DNA from: Populus alba
Taxonomy: Eukaryota > Streptophyta > Magnoliopsida > Malpighiales > Salicaceae
Length of the DNA stretch: 64,000 nt
NCBI RefSeq assembly: GCF_005239225.2
Contig: NC_133284.1
Span: 36,842,758 to 36,906,757, forward strand
Direction: 5' to 3'
Shown: in pieces, positions 37,564 through 51,880 of the stretch
Position numbering within the stretch: position 1 is the stretch's first letter
Layout: each line of letters opens with the position of its first letter
Program-made: the position numbers and the translations under genes
The notes under the pieces: model-generated
What the model was told of the DNA's origin: nothing
Seen by the model: only the letters and a program-made list of their open reading frames with translations
The model's database searches: none

Positions 37564-40500
37564 CTAGAGAGATAAACTTCCAAATTGTTTGTTCCATTCA
37601 TCATACGTACCGAGTTCATTCGAAGAAACGGAGGGCCTCACTTCTTGCAATGCATCTTCAAAATCCTTTTTGCCAAAAAAGATATATTCAATTCAACATA
37701 AACAACTGATAAAAACCACCAAATTTACTAGGAGAGCATCTAATTTTATGAATGTACGCTTTTTTACCTGAAGAGTAACTGATCGCATATCCTCCTTTTT
37801 CAGCTTGGTAATTTCTATGCCCTGTTTGAGAGCTTCTCTTAGCGGACCCATGGATGCATCCTTCACTAAGTTTTTCATGTCTGATCCTGAATATCCTGAG
37901 AAAAAAAATAAAAAAACACGCAAGGCAGGAAAAATTTCAGACACTAGCCCCCTTCAGATCACCAATCAAAACATAACAGAGGAAGTATAGGAGTTTTGAA
38001 TCCAAAATGCTTGAACTAAGTACCTTCAGTCAAGCTACATATGGTATCAATTTCATCCTTGGAAAGCTTGAATAGTCCATCCTTATCTAAGAGATTACGT
38101 ACAATCCAGGCTCTTGCTTCTTGATTCCCAATAAGCAAAAGGTTAGTCACTTCATTTATTTATTCATTCACAAACTTGAAAGACATACAAGAATTTGGAT
38201 TGCACCTAACGAGGGTAAGGGGATGTAAAGCCTTTTAGTAAGGCGTCTACGTGCTGCTTCATCCAGTTCTTGGGGTCGATTTGTCGCTCCTGAAAAACAC
38301 ATATATTTAGCAAGTACTAATGGTGTTGGTGAAGAAGTTTGACTAGCAAAGTAAGGCTAATGTTGGATTTTGAGGAGCAAATCCCTTCGTAAAAAGGAAA
38401 AATGTTTGTTTCAATGAGTACGAGTAAGACTATTGTTATGTTGTTGCCGTGGCATGCTGACCAGGAAGTACACTTACCCGGCACATGGTATGGACAGGCA
38501 TATGGATTGCTTGGTTGAAAATAAGATGTGGTGGAATAGGAAGTTGTGGGTGCAAAAGGGGCTTGCTTTTCCATTATATGGAACATGACAAGGATTTGCA
38601 CTGCACAGATTCTCTATTCGCTGCTAGGAAAACCCTAAAGCAGAACTAGTGTCAAAGCATGAGAATCTTGTTTCCTCAATCATTTTCTTTCCTAAGGAGC
38701 TCAAAACTTTAGGGGAGAAAAAGACATGAGGGGGGAAAGAGAATGCAGGCAGACCTGAATGTCTCAAAACTTTGGGCATATATTGCAATAGAATCTGATA
38801 TTCAGCTCTAAAAATTTACCTATAAGTAGAATTTGCTCACTACCACTGTCAAAGCCTTCCATTTCAATGAGGAACTGTGTTTTCAGTCGTCTACTTGATT
38901 CATGTTCACCTTCTGACTTTCGCTGCAATCGATGTGAAAGTTTTAAGTGCAACATCTTATTTGAAATGAATACCATCTAATTGATATAAAGAGATATTAA
39001 AGGGGGTTATTGCATGTTTGCACGAAGTAACCCTGCATGTAGATGGGAAGCACTCTGTGAAGGATCAAGAAAAAGGTATTTCATAGTAAAAAAAAATGCA
39101 AACAATCAGTGTCATTTACCTGCTTGATACGTATAAATAGTCAGGAACCTAGTGTAGCAGCGAGGGTCAGAAAATACTATACCTGAGACAGAAGGGAGTC
39201 TATTTCATCAACAAAAATTACAGCAGGCTGACGACAACTGGCAACACCAAATAACGCCCGCACTAACTTTTCACCCTCCCCAATCTACAGTCACAAGTCA
39301 ATTTTCAAAAGTTAAACAGTATGTCCTACAATGTCTAGGCATCAATTCAATTGTAAGAAAGTAAAAAGTTCCTCTCTTTTGTTTTCTTTAGCACATTAAT
39401 GAATAGTTCAGAAAAAATAGAAAGACGTTCAGGAGTATAATCTAATATATAGCCCTTGCAACCTATCCCAATTGTTTTAAATGTGACCAATCATCAGAAA
39501 TTTTCTTGTATGAACAGAAGATTCAGTTAGGGAAACACTGAGAAAGTAAGATGAACACATACCCACTTGCTAGTTAATGAACTGGCAGAAATGTAGAAAA
39601 AGGTTGCTTTAGCCTCCCCAGCTATTGCTTTCCCTATCATTGTTTTTCCTGTTCCCTGAAACATGAAAAGCATTAAATTTATAAAGTAGGGAGTATCTCC
39701 CTTGATATTACTTGGATTCAGTACCTACCGGTGGACCAAAGAGAAGAAGACCTCTTCCAGGAGAACGACACCCTTTAAATATATCAGGACGTAACAAAGG
39801 CCATATAACCATCTCAGTCACACATTTTTTCGCATGATCCAGGCCAGCTACAACGTTGCCAGGAAAGCAGTTGAAATCAAATTGGAATAGATGGGAACTA
39901 AAACAGGTTGTCGACTGAGGTAAGAAGTGTGAGGTAGTATATTGTACCTATATCATCCCACCGAACATTAGGATCTCGATCCATAATCTCATTACTAATA
40001 TGCTCAATGAGACGAGGTTCCAAATTCCTCAACTTTTCAGGAAGTTCACCATCAGGACCGCATAGCATTTCCAAACTAAAACAAAACAGCAACTTTAAAC
40101 TTAGTGCATGTATGCCTCACTCTGATTACCAGTCAACATCTATACTGAGAAAAGGGGGACAGACTAGAGACACGGGCTGGCATTATAAACCAGACCATAC
40201 AATATCAAACATTACTTCTGCCCACTGAGCAGAGAATAGCGAAATTGTTCTGTTAAATCAAAATAGGAGTGCATTATAAGTTTATGACAGGTGAAAGGAT
40301 ATCACATACAATTAGTTTGAAAAGGCATTATTAGATTGTCCTGTGACTTCCAAATGAGGTTCAGTAAGAGTATTTTTTGCAATAGAAACCTCCAAGTTTT
40401 AACTACTCCAGATGACACAATCAGATGGTTAAACCATCTTATAAAGACTTTAATAAATTAGCAATTGTCAATTTACAGCGTTAAGAACTGGTGAGTAATT

Positions 40501-43360
40501 TTAACTCACTTGTGATGCCATGAAATTATAACCACATAACTCACCATCTCTTTGCCGAGTCATCCGATGCATCATCACTCTTTCCAGCAACTCGTGTAGT
40601 CACATTTCCAGTATTGCCCCCATTAGATTTTATGGGTGGAATAAAATTACCTCGAACACCACGGCGTGAAAACCCATATGATCTTGCACCATAACCTCTG
40701 TTTGTGCCATCACTTTGTGGGGAGACAGATGTACTTGGTGATCCTGCCAGGCCACGTTTTTGCTTTGCATCCATTTCCTATACAAGAGCAGAGACTGTGA
40801 TTACAATTGGCCCACACGTCATGATAAGAAAGGAAAACGATGCTAAACTTTTAAAGCACTGGACCGAATATATTTCCAGCACAAGATCATTTTTTACAAG
40901 TACTCCCAACTCTAACTGACATTTGAGTTCTCTTTAAACAAACCTTGTGACAGGTATGAAGTTTAGTTGGCATATTGAGATGTTTCTACTTTGGCAAGTA
41001 GTTCTCTAAATTAAGAATTCTAACTTACAGAATCTATGGCAGAAAAGATGCTTACCTATATTTTAGGTTGATTTTTCTTTTTCAGATTTCATAACCCATC
41101 GTGTGGTGTCAAACAAATTTTTCTACATGTTTAATGTAGGAGTTTGAGAAAGAGATATTAAAGGCAAAATGATAAGAATTGCGTTTTTTCTTCATAAAAA
41201 TAATATAAATTCCATTATGCTCATGTTGATTGCTTAAAGATGTGGTACGTTGAAGTCAATGATTTATACACGATGCTGGACCAGAAAATACTGCTACACA
41301 GGAAACAAGACAGAAAATAACAAGACTGCAATAAGGGTTATGATTCAAAGCATAATACTTGTAATGGTAAATGGATAAGCCACCTACAGTGATTCTGACT
41401 TGGTATTTTCTGGATAGGTTTCAGTATATAGATGTTAGATCATGTGTATGTTGCAGGCATAAAATGAATGCATCCAAGAATTCTAGTTCAAGTATTAGTA
41501 TGGAAATGACAGAAAAGGTGAGGACGGGTAGTTAGAAGTGAATGGATACCAGTTTAGCTCTTGCACTAACAAATCCATTGCCAGAACCATCAGTGTTATT
41601 TTCTTCATTGTTTGTTGGTGAATTTGCGCTGTCATTTCTAGGGCTGCTGATTTCCACATGTGAACGTTTTGACCCCACAGCATTTCCATAACCTCTTTCT
41701 TCCTCTTGAAGTTTTATAAAACTAGAAAGACTGTATCCTTTAGGATGGTTGTTATGTGAGTGGGGCTTTTCTATAATCATGTGATCCTCAGAGATATTAC
41801 TTTTGGGGTTCAACATACTCTTATGGAAGCCATTATTCGCTTTTGAGGTGTTGTTTCCATAAAGGGATGCCAAATTTGCTTGTGGCATAACCTTTGATGT
41901 ACTGCAGCTCAATTTTTCCTGCCTATCCTTTCTGTCATCCTGAAAGAACATAGTAATTTTGGTCAAGGACCCAATAATTTGACAGTTTCACACCTTATTT
42001 GAATTTTAGAACAGAATATAAAGAGCTTAATCAGAAGAGGACTGCGGATCACAGTCCTGGACATTATGATTAAAGAAAAAACAGTTAACCATATGAAGAA
42101 AACTAGAAGGAAATTTAAAAAAAAAATAACAAGTCCAGCTCTTTGAAGTTATAACTGCCTCTTGGCAGTTGGAAAGATAGGAATTGAAGTCATGAAAGCC
42201 AATTATGGATTTATATTACATACCAATTTATTTGAAAGCTTTATATTATACTTCTGAAGAAGAGCACGAAAGTACTTTGACTGCTTGATCTTCTCAATGT
42301 CAATATCTCCTTTTCTGCTAAAAACCTGGCCAAGACCTCTACCTGCTTGCTCAAATGCTCGACTGACCATGCAAGGATCACAAGTCATTACAATCATAGA
42401 ACCACAAAATATTTATGATGATAAAAAAAAAACATCCAAGACATGAATTTTAGCTCCTAGCAAAGATACTGAAGTTCATGTATATAGTTAAAATCCAATT
42501 GCCTCGTTTTGTGCCGAAACTTGAGTCCGGAGATAAACAGTGAACATTCCTCTTCAAAAGTATCTTTTTCATAATTCAATTGCATTATCGCACTCCGTCA
42601 GTCCTACAACTTCTTGGTTTCTAATTTTAGTTTATAATTAAATTAGCTTTCAATTAATTTAAATCAAAACTTCAACAATTAAATCCATACCTTCGCTTTA
42701 GGTTCCCAGTTACCAATTTTCAAGTACAAATTAGCATTCAATTCATCTTAATTGAAAATTGAACAATTCAAAAAAATCAATAAAAAAGAAGAAAAAACTA
42801 GAAACCTAGAAAATTCGGTTTATAACCATCTTCATTTCTATTTTCCTGAAAAAAACAATCATGTTTACCTATACTAATCATCATGATTAAATCCGTATTC
42901 AATATATCCAAAATAAGCTTAAAGATAAACCATGCCACATCAAAATACAGCTAATTTAAAACCAGAAAACCCTAACAATCACATACAAGCAATCAATCAG
43001 GAGCAAAAACATGGAGACTTAATTTAACTAAACACACTACCGATCAGATTCAAGAGCGAGGGATCGGCGAGCTGAGTCGAGCTTTGAGACGGCGTCACGG
43101 CGTATTGTCCGAGTGAGAGCCTCATCGGCATCAGAAAGAGAATGCGAGTCGAGGAAGCCGAGAAGGCGAAGAGAGAGCAAATGAGCCGCGGAGAAATCGC
43201 GCTTTTCGAGAGCTAAATCGGCGCCGAATTGGAGCGAGTGGAGCCTCTTCAGGTTCTCGTCGACTTGTTTTCTCCAACAAATCTGAGAGTCTGGAGGATC
43301 TTCCATTTTCGGTTTCAGAAGAGGAGAAGAAAATGGAACTGGCTCTTCTTTTCCCGCCAT
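37564..43360 (-). CDS. FIGL1: FIGL1, fidgetin-like-1 AAA ATPase
   Basis: Thirteen exons (5' to 3'): 43360-43041, 42362-42224, 41939-41550, 40777-40545, 40075-39948, 39847-39729, 39655-39563, 39284-39183, 38922-38820, 38289-38206, 38119-38024, 37895-37768, 37665-37564. They join in frame to 678 aa, the usual plant FIGL1 length. Walker A GPPGTGKT is at 441-448, Walker [10 protein letters not shown] at 495-503, sensor-1 region [10 protein letters not shown] follows, and the C-terminus [13 protein letters not shown] is the VPS4-like cap. The N-terminal ~280 residues are largely hydrophilic, as in the RAD51/DMC1-interacting part of FIGL1. Known role: with FLIP it restrains strand invasion and limits meiotic crossovers. 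A TATAAA is present on the minus strand at 43433-43438, about 75 bp before the start codon. The Arabidopsis counterpart is At3g27120 (from memory). Confidence 0.95.
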
Positions 43361-43432
43361 TTGTTTTGGGTTTAAACTGAGAAATGCTGTTGGTTGTTTG
43401 GCTCGTAAAATGAAATATTTCGAGTGAGGGTG

Positions 43433-43438
43433 TTTATA
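43433..43438 (-). promoter_or_regulatory. Candidate TATA box of FIGL1
   Basis: TATAAA on the minus strand about 75 bp before the ATG at 43360. Confidence 0.45.
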
Positions 43439-45735
43439 GTGGAAGTAGTTCCAAATGGGACTGTTTTTTAGAGTAAACTACGAAATGGCCACCCCCTCCC
43501 CACACAAAGTCAAAATTATGGGGTGAAAACTTCATTTTTGCCCCTAGAGATTCGTTAATGTTCCATCTATACCCTTATAGTTTAAGATTTCCAAGTTTTA
43601 CACTTATAGATTTCAAAACGTTTCAATGATACCCTAAACATTAAATAGCTTACATTTTTTTCTTATTGTTTAGGTTTATCTAAGTTTTTTAAGTGATTTT
43701 ATGAGATATTATAACATTTATGAATATTTGAGAGAAAAATAAGAAAACTAATATAAAAACATGAACAAAAGAAATTTTCTTCTTAGTTCAACACAGCATG
43801 TTGATTATTTGACTCAAATTCTACTTGTATAATAATGAATCCATGAGTGAATGACCTTTATCAAGAAAACAATTCAAGAAACTAATTGTTCATTTAATTA
43901 AAAAACAATCAATCCGCCCCTCTTCCTCTAAAAAGGAGCAAAAAGAAAAGTATTAAGAGAAAAAGAAAAACCGACCACTGACTAAGTAACTCTCTAGTTA
44001 GCAACCGCCTGCAGCACCACCATGAAACCACTACAGGTCAACCCCTCTTCCTCCTCCTCCTCTTTGTCTTTTTTAGTTTCCTCCACTATTCAACAAGTGA
44101 ACAGTAGAGAGATTCTTCATTGTTTATTAGGTTGGCCAGTGTTGACCCAACCCAAAATGGTTGGATTGGATCTAGTCTAGTAAAAAAAATTAAAAATTAT
44201 TTTTGAAAATTTATGATTTTCTCATGTGTTTTGCTATCTATTTTGATTAATATCAATTTGTATTTTTATACCGTAAAAATACAAATTCAGTATTAAAATA
44301 CCCGATTTTCTTCAAATTATTGAAAAAAATATTTTTATTTTCATGCATACGACTGAGTCTCTCAAAGATTTAAAAAAATCATATTGTATTTTCATACAAC
44401 AAAAAAAACTTCAAAAAATATATTTTAGCATGTATTTTGACTTTAATAACCAATTTATTGGAGTCATGAGAAATAGGTCCAACATTTAAAAATTCCCAAA
44501 AAAATTATTATTATTATTTTTTTAATATCTGAGATTATTCTTTTAATAAAAAAATTTGCAATAGAGAGAACAAAGATGAAATTGAAAAACCCCCTTTAAT
44601 TTCATAAATTATTCTAAATTTTAAAAATCATAATAAAAAGAATAGGGATACAATCTCAAGTACAATAAACCTTAGGGTCTTATTTGATTATTTTAAGGAC
44701 AACATGAAAATTAAGTAGGAGAGAGGGAAAAAAACAAAAAAAACAAAAAGCCACGCATGCCACCCTGACCACCATTAAACTACATGCGCCACTTTGCTAA
44801 GGGCACACCAAGCCGCTTTGCCCGCCGGGCAGCGACGCATGGGCCATTCAAAAGCAAATGACATTGTTCACATGTTTTTGAATTTTTTTGATTTTTTTTA
44901 TATACCAAATTACTATACTACTCCCAATAACTCTAAATAACTACAAAATCATCACTCTAAACAACAAAAGAATTGTAAGTTAGATAATTTTTTTAATTTT
45001 CAAAGACAATGAAGTAATTTATTTAAAAATTAATTCAAAGACTAAAAAACCCATTGATCCAGGTTATTTTTTTTCTTTAAAGGGCAACTAAGTAATCACA
45101 TTGTGCAAAGAAAATATAAAAATACAGTCTAACCCCTCTCTTTCTAATAATGACCAATGTATCCCTTGAAAAAAACTTTTCTACCCGTGAACCTGTGCTT
45201 TGTTAGTTTGCACACCAAAAAGTAAAATCAACATTTTATAATGCCAATCCATGATAAAATGCAGATCTATCTAGGATAGGGTGTAATAATTATGGCCTCC
45301 ATATGGTTTTTTGATCTAGCAGCAGGCCAGGCACAATCTTCACCATTAAGAGCTTACCACACATGATCTCGTTGCCATAGAATTTGGCATGAGGGCCAAG
45401 AACCGGCGGCCTCATCATAGATAAATCCTTTCACCATTGCAAACTAATTGATGCAACCGAGTTCGTGGAAACTAAAGTTTTTAAGCATACGGATGTGGAT
45501 TTATCATAGTTAGCTGCTGTATATGCTTTCATATGTTTCTCTAAAAAGGAGGTTCAAATTCAACTGAACATAATCAACAAAACAAGGTTTTTAAACATGT
45601 TGGTATCAAGATAAGCTTCACCAAATCAAGAACTACCATGCTGACAATGTTTCCAGTCATCGATTCAGATTTATCATCCAACTAAACAGTTTACTTGAAG
45701 AAAATTTAAACAGATACATGTTTTTTCGTCCATTT
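43439..45735. other. Spacer between the two FIGL1-type genes
   Basis: FIGL1 promoter and leader, then repeat-like sequence with pyrimidine-rich and A/T tracts (for example CTCTTCCTCCTCCTCCTC near 44045). The last few hundred bases are probably 3' UTR of the upstream paralogue. No other gene visible. Confidence 0.5.
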
Positions 45736-48700
45736 CTACAGCGACATGCTGCCAAACTGCAGGTTCCATTGAGCATGTGCACCAGTTTCGTTTGGTGAAA
45801 CTGAAGGCCTTACTGCTTGCATTGAAATCCAGAAGTCCTGAATAAAATGACCAAAACCAGCCTTTAGGTTCCTCTTGCGGTTAAAATGAATTTAAGGAAA
45901 TTAACCAGTGAGTAATTAGCATACACACAAAACGCAATTGGGTCTTACCTCAAGGGTCACTGCTCTCAGCTTCTCTGCTTCCAAGTTTTCTATATCCTTA
46001 AGACCCTCTTTCATAGCATCTCTTAGCGGACCCATGGCAGCGGTTTTCACTAAGATTGCCATATCAGAACCTGAATACCCTGAAAAAATAAATAAATTCA
46101 TAGTTTTAGACAAATGTCAGGGGATATATCATAGTCTTGAAGAGTAAATACCTTCAGTTAAGCAGCAGATAGTCTTCAAGTCTTTTTCAGATAAGGAAAA
46201 TAATCCATCCTTCTTCAATAGATTGCTAATGATATATGATCTTGCGTCTACATATAGAGTAAACACCACAAAGTAATTAGTCCACATACTTCCAGCGTTA
46301 AAACTTCTGGTTCAGAAATTATATGACAGCTTAAGTTGCACCTGGTGAAGGCAAGGGCATATACAGTCTTCTGGTTAGGTGTTTTAGGGCAATCTCATCG
46401 AGATCATGAGGTCTACTTGTTGCACCTGCATGAGAATAGAAACAAGATAATCTTAAATGCGAAGAGTGAGTTGCTGCAAAATAAGAATTAACCAGGCTTT
46501 TGATACAAAATACGTTAGTCAAAGACTTTTCGTGTCAAAGAACCATCTCAACCTAATAGCTTAAGCTGTTAGGTGAGGTCCCAAGATATAATTTATATTA
46601 TTTTTTAACACACCTCCTCAAGTGAAAACCCTTTGAGCTTGAAACTTGCATAGGCCCACTTATTTACCTTATGCTTGATTTTTATCAAATAAATAAGGAT
46701 AGTGAGAATTCAAACTCGTGACCGCTTGGTCATAAGATACCATATCATAGAACCATCTCAACCTAAAAGCTTTAGATGAGATTCCAAGATATAATTTATA
46801 TTATTCTCTAACATTTCGTTCTATATCCTCCTTGTATGCATGGACATTGAAAACTATGAAGTACCTATAAGCAAAATCCGAGCAGTCTTGTTGTCCATGC
46901 TTTCCATCTCAGTTAGGAACTGCATCTTGAGATGCCTCCTGTATTGGTGTGCATACGTTGTACTCTGCATTAACCATATCAAAATTCAAAAGAAAGCATC
47001 TTCCTCACAGTATTATTTAGAGATACAGATTTGAAAGATGCCATTGGACTTGATGATAACAGGCACCAGGCATGGATTCTTGAGTAGAGTTACCTTATTT
47101 AGTATTAAATCAATCTCATCACAGAAAATGACTGCTGGCTGCATACAACGGGCTATTCCAAAAAGTGTCCTCACCACCTTTTCAGAATCGGCAACCTACA
47201 GCCACCGATTAAACCAGAAGAATGAACAGCTTGAAAAGAAGCACACCTCAAATTCAACATCAGTTTCCTAAATAATTTGAAAGAGCAGCACTCAAGTACA
47301 TTTGAAGTTGCCTCAAGTTTAATACTTTAATAACGGATGCCGTGTAACGAAATATCTGTCAATCATTCTAGATATCCATGAAGTAAATGAGAAAATATAA
47401 AAAATCTTACCCATTTGGTAGCTAATGTTCTGGCAGATAAATGGAAAAAGGCTGCTTTCATCTCTCCAGCTATAGTTTTCGCCATCATAGTTTTACATGT
47501 TCCCTAAAACACCAGAAGCAATAAATATGCTCTGTAAATCAGTAACATCTACGCCTATGATCAGAAACGACGTAGCTCAGTACTCACCGGTGGACCAAAT
47601 AGAAGAAGGCCACTCCCAAGATCACGACAACCCTTAAATATGTCAGGACGCATAAAAGGCCATATCACCATCTGAGTGACACTCCTTTTGGCACGCTCAA
47701 GACCAGCTACAACAATGTCAAGGTAAAAAGAATGGTTAATTAGAAATGCTGAAGGACTTAAATAAGTCTACCAATGAAGAACAGGTGAGTTTTTTTATAA
47801 ATCTAATTATGTTACCAATATCACCCCAGCAAACATTGAGATCCGTATCCATGATCTCATATATAATTCGTTCAAGCAGATGAGGTTCCAAATGTCGTAA
47901 TTTTTCAGGTAGCTGGCCATCAGGACCTCTCAACATCTCCAAACTAGAATCAGAGAAGTACACGATTGAATTAGATGGCCAAGTTGCAATCTTTCTTCAA
48001 GGACGAAAACTGGCCATTGATTATATTTCTCAACATTTAATTCAGACTCTACAGCTTAAGTGAAAACTAACCTTTTCTTTCTCGTCCCATCTGTTGAGCT
48101 ACTGCCCATTTCTTTAAAATGAGGTAGCTGCAAACTTAGGGGGTTGTTTGGACCTAGAGGAGAGGCCGAAGCTGAAGATTCGGCCGGTGCTTTGAGTCGC
48201 AATTGAGCATTTAGGGCCTATTACAGCAGAGAATCAATTATCAAAAAAGAAAAGGAAGCTAAATGATGTAGATAACGCAAAATTAAGGATGGAAAAGAAA
48301 AGGAAAAAAAAAAACAAATTGAGGTCATTATTTTAAACAATAAGAACATATATTCAAAACAAATTGAAAAAAAAAGACTACCAACAAGTTATCAAGCCAT
48401 CAACTGATCATAAAAGGCAAAGAGTGAGATTTTGAATACCGATCCATTTACTGGCGACAATATGTATGGATTCGGAGGAAAGTTTGGTCGAGCAAGATAC
48501 TTGTAGAACTGGGCTACCGATGGATGCATGGGAGTTTCTTGCCACCTATTGTTCAATTGAGTACCCTGCGGCTCTTTGTGGTTAGGAAACAGCCATCCAT
48601 TTGTTTGTGGCAATGCGAGTGCGTTCGCGACCTCTTTGGACGAGAAACTGCTTCCTGGCCGCGTCAGGCGTGTAATGCCTCGTTGTTGAGATACAGAACT

Positions 48701-48741
48701 TCCAGGTACTTGTGGTTGTCGAGGGAAACTACTTCCTGAAG

Positions 48742-48743
48742 GC

Positions 48744-48775
<32 letters not shown>

Positions 48776-48780
48776 ATGAT
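48742..48780. repeat. (CTG)8(ATG)5 microsatellite in exon 2
   Basis: Read on the minus strand it encodes five histidines followed by eight glutamines in the FIGL1-like N-terminus. Confidence 0.95.
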
Positions 48781-49322
48781 GAGGAACACCCGGAAATAGA
48801 GGAATGCTCGGAAGAAGAGGAATCCGTCCTGTATTCTGCTGCTTCTGTAGATGTGCATTCTGTTCGTGCAAGCAGCTGATTATTGAGAGAAGCTGCTTGC
48901 AAAAAAATTGATAAGCGTTCAAAAGACTGCTTGCTTCATTCTGTATAGCTTCCAGTGCCTGCTGATTAGACTCTTCCCTGAAGACAGATTAGAAACCAAA
49001 AACCACCATTGTGACATGACGACGACGACATAACATAGTTATAAGAGGAGTCCGAGGCACAGGTAACCAGTTAGATGGGTTAACGTGAATTAACTCAAAT
49101 TCATTAACTTTTGAATAAAAATTAAGTAATTGGATACAAAAAATCTAAAGAAAAACTTAAACATCATTGTTGTTAAATAAAAAACATTGATTGGGTCTTA
49201 TTCAGATTTTGACATAATCATCATGATAGCGGGTAAACTTGTTGGATCACCATGCAAATGAAATGATCGATCAGTTTACTTAGGTTTAACTCAGTCAATT
49301 CTTTAAATTATTTAAAATCAAG

Positions 49323-49860
49323 CTTTAATTAGGTTGTGTTTGTTTAGAATTAGATTTTGCGTTTGTGGTGTAAAAAACACAGTTAGGTGTTTGATAATAC
49401 ATCAAATTACATTTTATACTGTGGGGTCTATCAAAAAATCGAGTTTGAAATGCAGTTTTTATGAAGCAGTTTTTACATGCTTTTTAACGGAGTTCCGTAA
49501 AACTCTATTTGTATTTTGCGTTTTAAAAATATTTTTTTTCAAAATTTGAGAATTTTTATTTTTTTTCTTTACTTTAAATTATTTTTTTTTGTATTTTCAA
49601 ATTATTTTGATGCGCTAATATCAAAAATAATTTTTAAAAAAATAAAAAAAATTATTTTAATGCATTTCCAAGTAAAAAGCACTTTGAAAAAGCAACTACA
49701 ACCAAACATTTTATACATGTTTTTTTACTGCACATAAACCTCAACCACAAATTTTTACTAAACACGTATATAAATTCAACTAACCATATTTTTTTAAAAC
49801 TTACTTCTTTTAAACTACAATCACAAAAGTTACCTCAAATACAGACACACACTAAGAGCT
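49323..49860. repeat. Dispersed repeat inside intron 1 of the FIGL1-like gene
   Basis: The segment starts AGGTTGTGTTTGTTTAGAAT and ends with similar inverted phrases (ACAATCACAAAAGTTACC, ACACACACTAAGAGCTTG). It looks like a non-autonomous DNA element, followed at about 49860-50060 by another copy of the AT-rich dispersed repeat. Borders are not determined. Confidence 0.4.
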
Positions 49861-50449
49861 TGTTTGGCAGTGTAGTTGTGATTGCTTTTCAAATAACTTT
49901 TCGTGCCAAAATGTATATCAATGATTTTTTTTATTTTTTAAAAATTATTTTTGATACTAGCACATCAAAATGATTTAAAAACACTAAAAATATATTAATT
50001 TAAAATTAATAAAAAAATAAAAAAATTAAATTATTTTTAAAAATACTTTTAAAATATAGAAACAAAACATTAAAATAATTGGACGGACCGCACCAGGTAT
50101 GATAATCATGCAACATAATGCAAAAAAGGGTGAATGTTTGACTTCTTAAGCATGAATAAAGATTTGAGGAAAAAAGTATTTATCCTGTTTGAGCCTTGAG
50201 GTTTCGGGTCATTCCAACTACCCTCCTAAGCTTTGGTATTTGTCAATTAACATCCTGAAGTTTCAAAAATGTTCAATTTGAGGCAAAAAATAAACGAAAA
50301 ACAATTTGATAATTCTTCTGTCACCGCTATTTGTAGTATGCCACGGTATATAATCAATTACCAATCTCCATTAGCTGTAAGAATCTTTAATTCCTAAAGG
50401 AAGTTAATAGGAATTACGTTAACCGGTAAATGAGCAATTTTAGTTCACC

Positions 50450-51540
50450 AGTACTAATTAATATTTGCTTGTGGATAGATTTTACAAAAAATTTACAAGA
50501 ACTTTAAAATAATAATAATAATAATTTTAGATTTTTATTAAAAAATAAAGGCTTATTAAATACAAATAATTAATATTTACTTGTGGATAGATTTTGTGAC
50601 TGTTCATCACTCGCCGATAACAATGAATGATGATGGTTTAAGGCAAAACAAGAAGTTTAAAATAATAATAATAATAATAATAATTTTAGATTCTTGAAAA
50701 AGAAAGGTCAAGGTTTATTAGATACAATTAATTAATATTTGCTCATGGATAGATTCCGTAACCGTTTATCACTCGCCGATAATAATGGACTATGATGGTT
50801 TCAGGCAAAACAAGAAGTCTACAAAAATAAAAATAAAAATAATTCTATATTTTTATAAATAAAAAAAAGGGTTAAGGTTTAGTAGATACATATAATTAAT
50901 ATTTGTCAATGCATCAACATGTTTTTTCATGAATCAATTATGTGACTCGTTATCACTTGCTGATAACAACGAATTATGATATTTTCAGGCAAAATAAGAA
51001 GTTTATAACAACAACAACAACAATAATTTTATATTCTTAAAAAAGGGGTCAAGGTTTATTAGATATAATTAATTAATATTTGCTCTTGGATAGATTATGT
51101 AACCGTTTATCACTCGCCGATAATAACGGACGACGATGGTTTCAGGCAAAACAAGAAGTCTACAAAAATAAAAATAACAATAATTCTAGGTTTTTATAAA
51201 TAAAAAAAGGGTTAAGGTTTAGTAGATACATATAATTAATATTTATTAATACATCAACATGTTTTTTCATGAATTAATTATGTGACCGGTAATAACTCAC
51301 CGATAACAATGGATGATGATGATTGAAGTCAAAACAAGAAGTCTATGAAAATAAAAATAATTTTAAATTTTAATAAAAAAAGATTAAGTTTTAGTAGATT
51401 CAGATAATTAATATTTATTTATGAATCAACATATTTTTTTTTTGTAAATCAATGATGTGATTGTGTATCACCGGCCGATAACAAAAGACGATGATGGTTT
51501 CAGGCAAAACAAGAAGTCATAAAGAAAAACAGAAAGTTAT
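50450..51540. repeat. Alternating ~160/184-bp tandem array in intron 1
   Basis: Six units carry a (T)CACTCGCCGATAA-type core at 50607, 50769, 50953, 51110, 51293 and 51468, each followed by GATGGTTTCAGGCAAAACAA. Two subtypes occur: one has GCTCATGGATAGATT upstream of the core (units 1, 2, 4), the other ATCAACATGTTTTTTCATGA (units 3, 5, 6). Spacing is 162, 184, 157, 183 and 175 bp. Short AAT/AAC runs are embedded. A truncated unit precedes at about 50450. Confidence 0.85.
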
Positions 51541-51689
51541 AAATAATATTACCAAAATTAAAAGGAAATGTAACTAATATTAAACAATAATCATCTAGAA
51601 TTTATTCATAAAAAATCATCTAGAATTTTAAACCATATATAAAAAAAACTATTCTTCAAATCTTCAGATCATAGTGAAAAACATGCATG

Positions 51690-51880
51690 CCTGTTTGATA
51701 ATATGGTTGCAGTTGTTTTTCAAAGTGTTTTTTGTGTCGAAATGCATTAAAATGATATATTTTTTATTTTTAAAAAATTATTTTTAAGATCAGCACATCA
51801 AAACAATTCAAAACATATAAAAAATTAATTTTTAATAAAAAAAATTAAATTTTTTAAAAACACAAAACAAATATATATTC
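51690..51880. repeat. AT-rich dispersed repeat copy
   Basis: Begins CCTGTTTGATAATATGG and includes GTGTCGAAATGCATTAAAAT and GATCAGCACATCAAAAC, matching phrases at about 49860-50060. A family of small non-autonomous elements seems likely. Confidence 0.5.
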
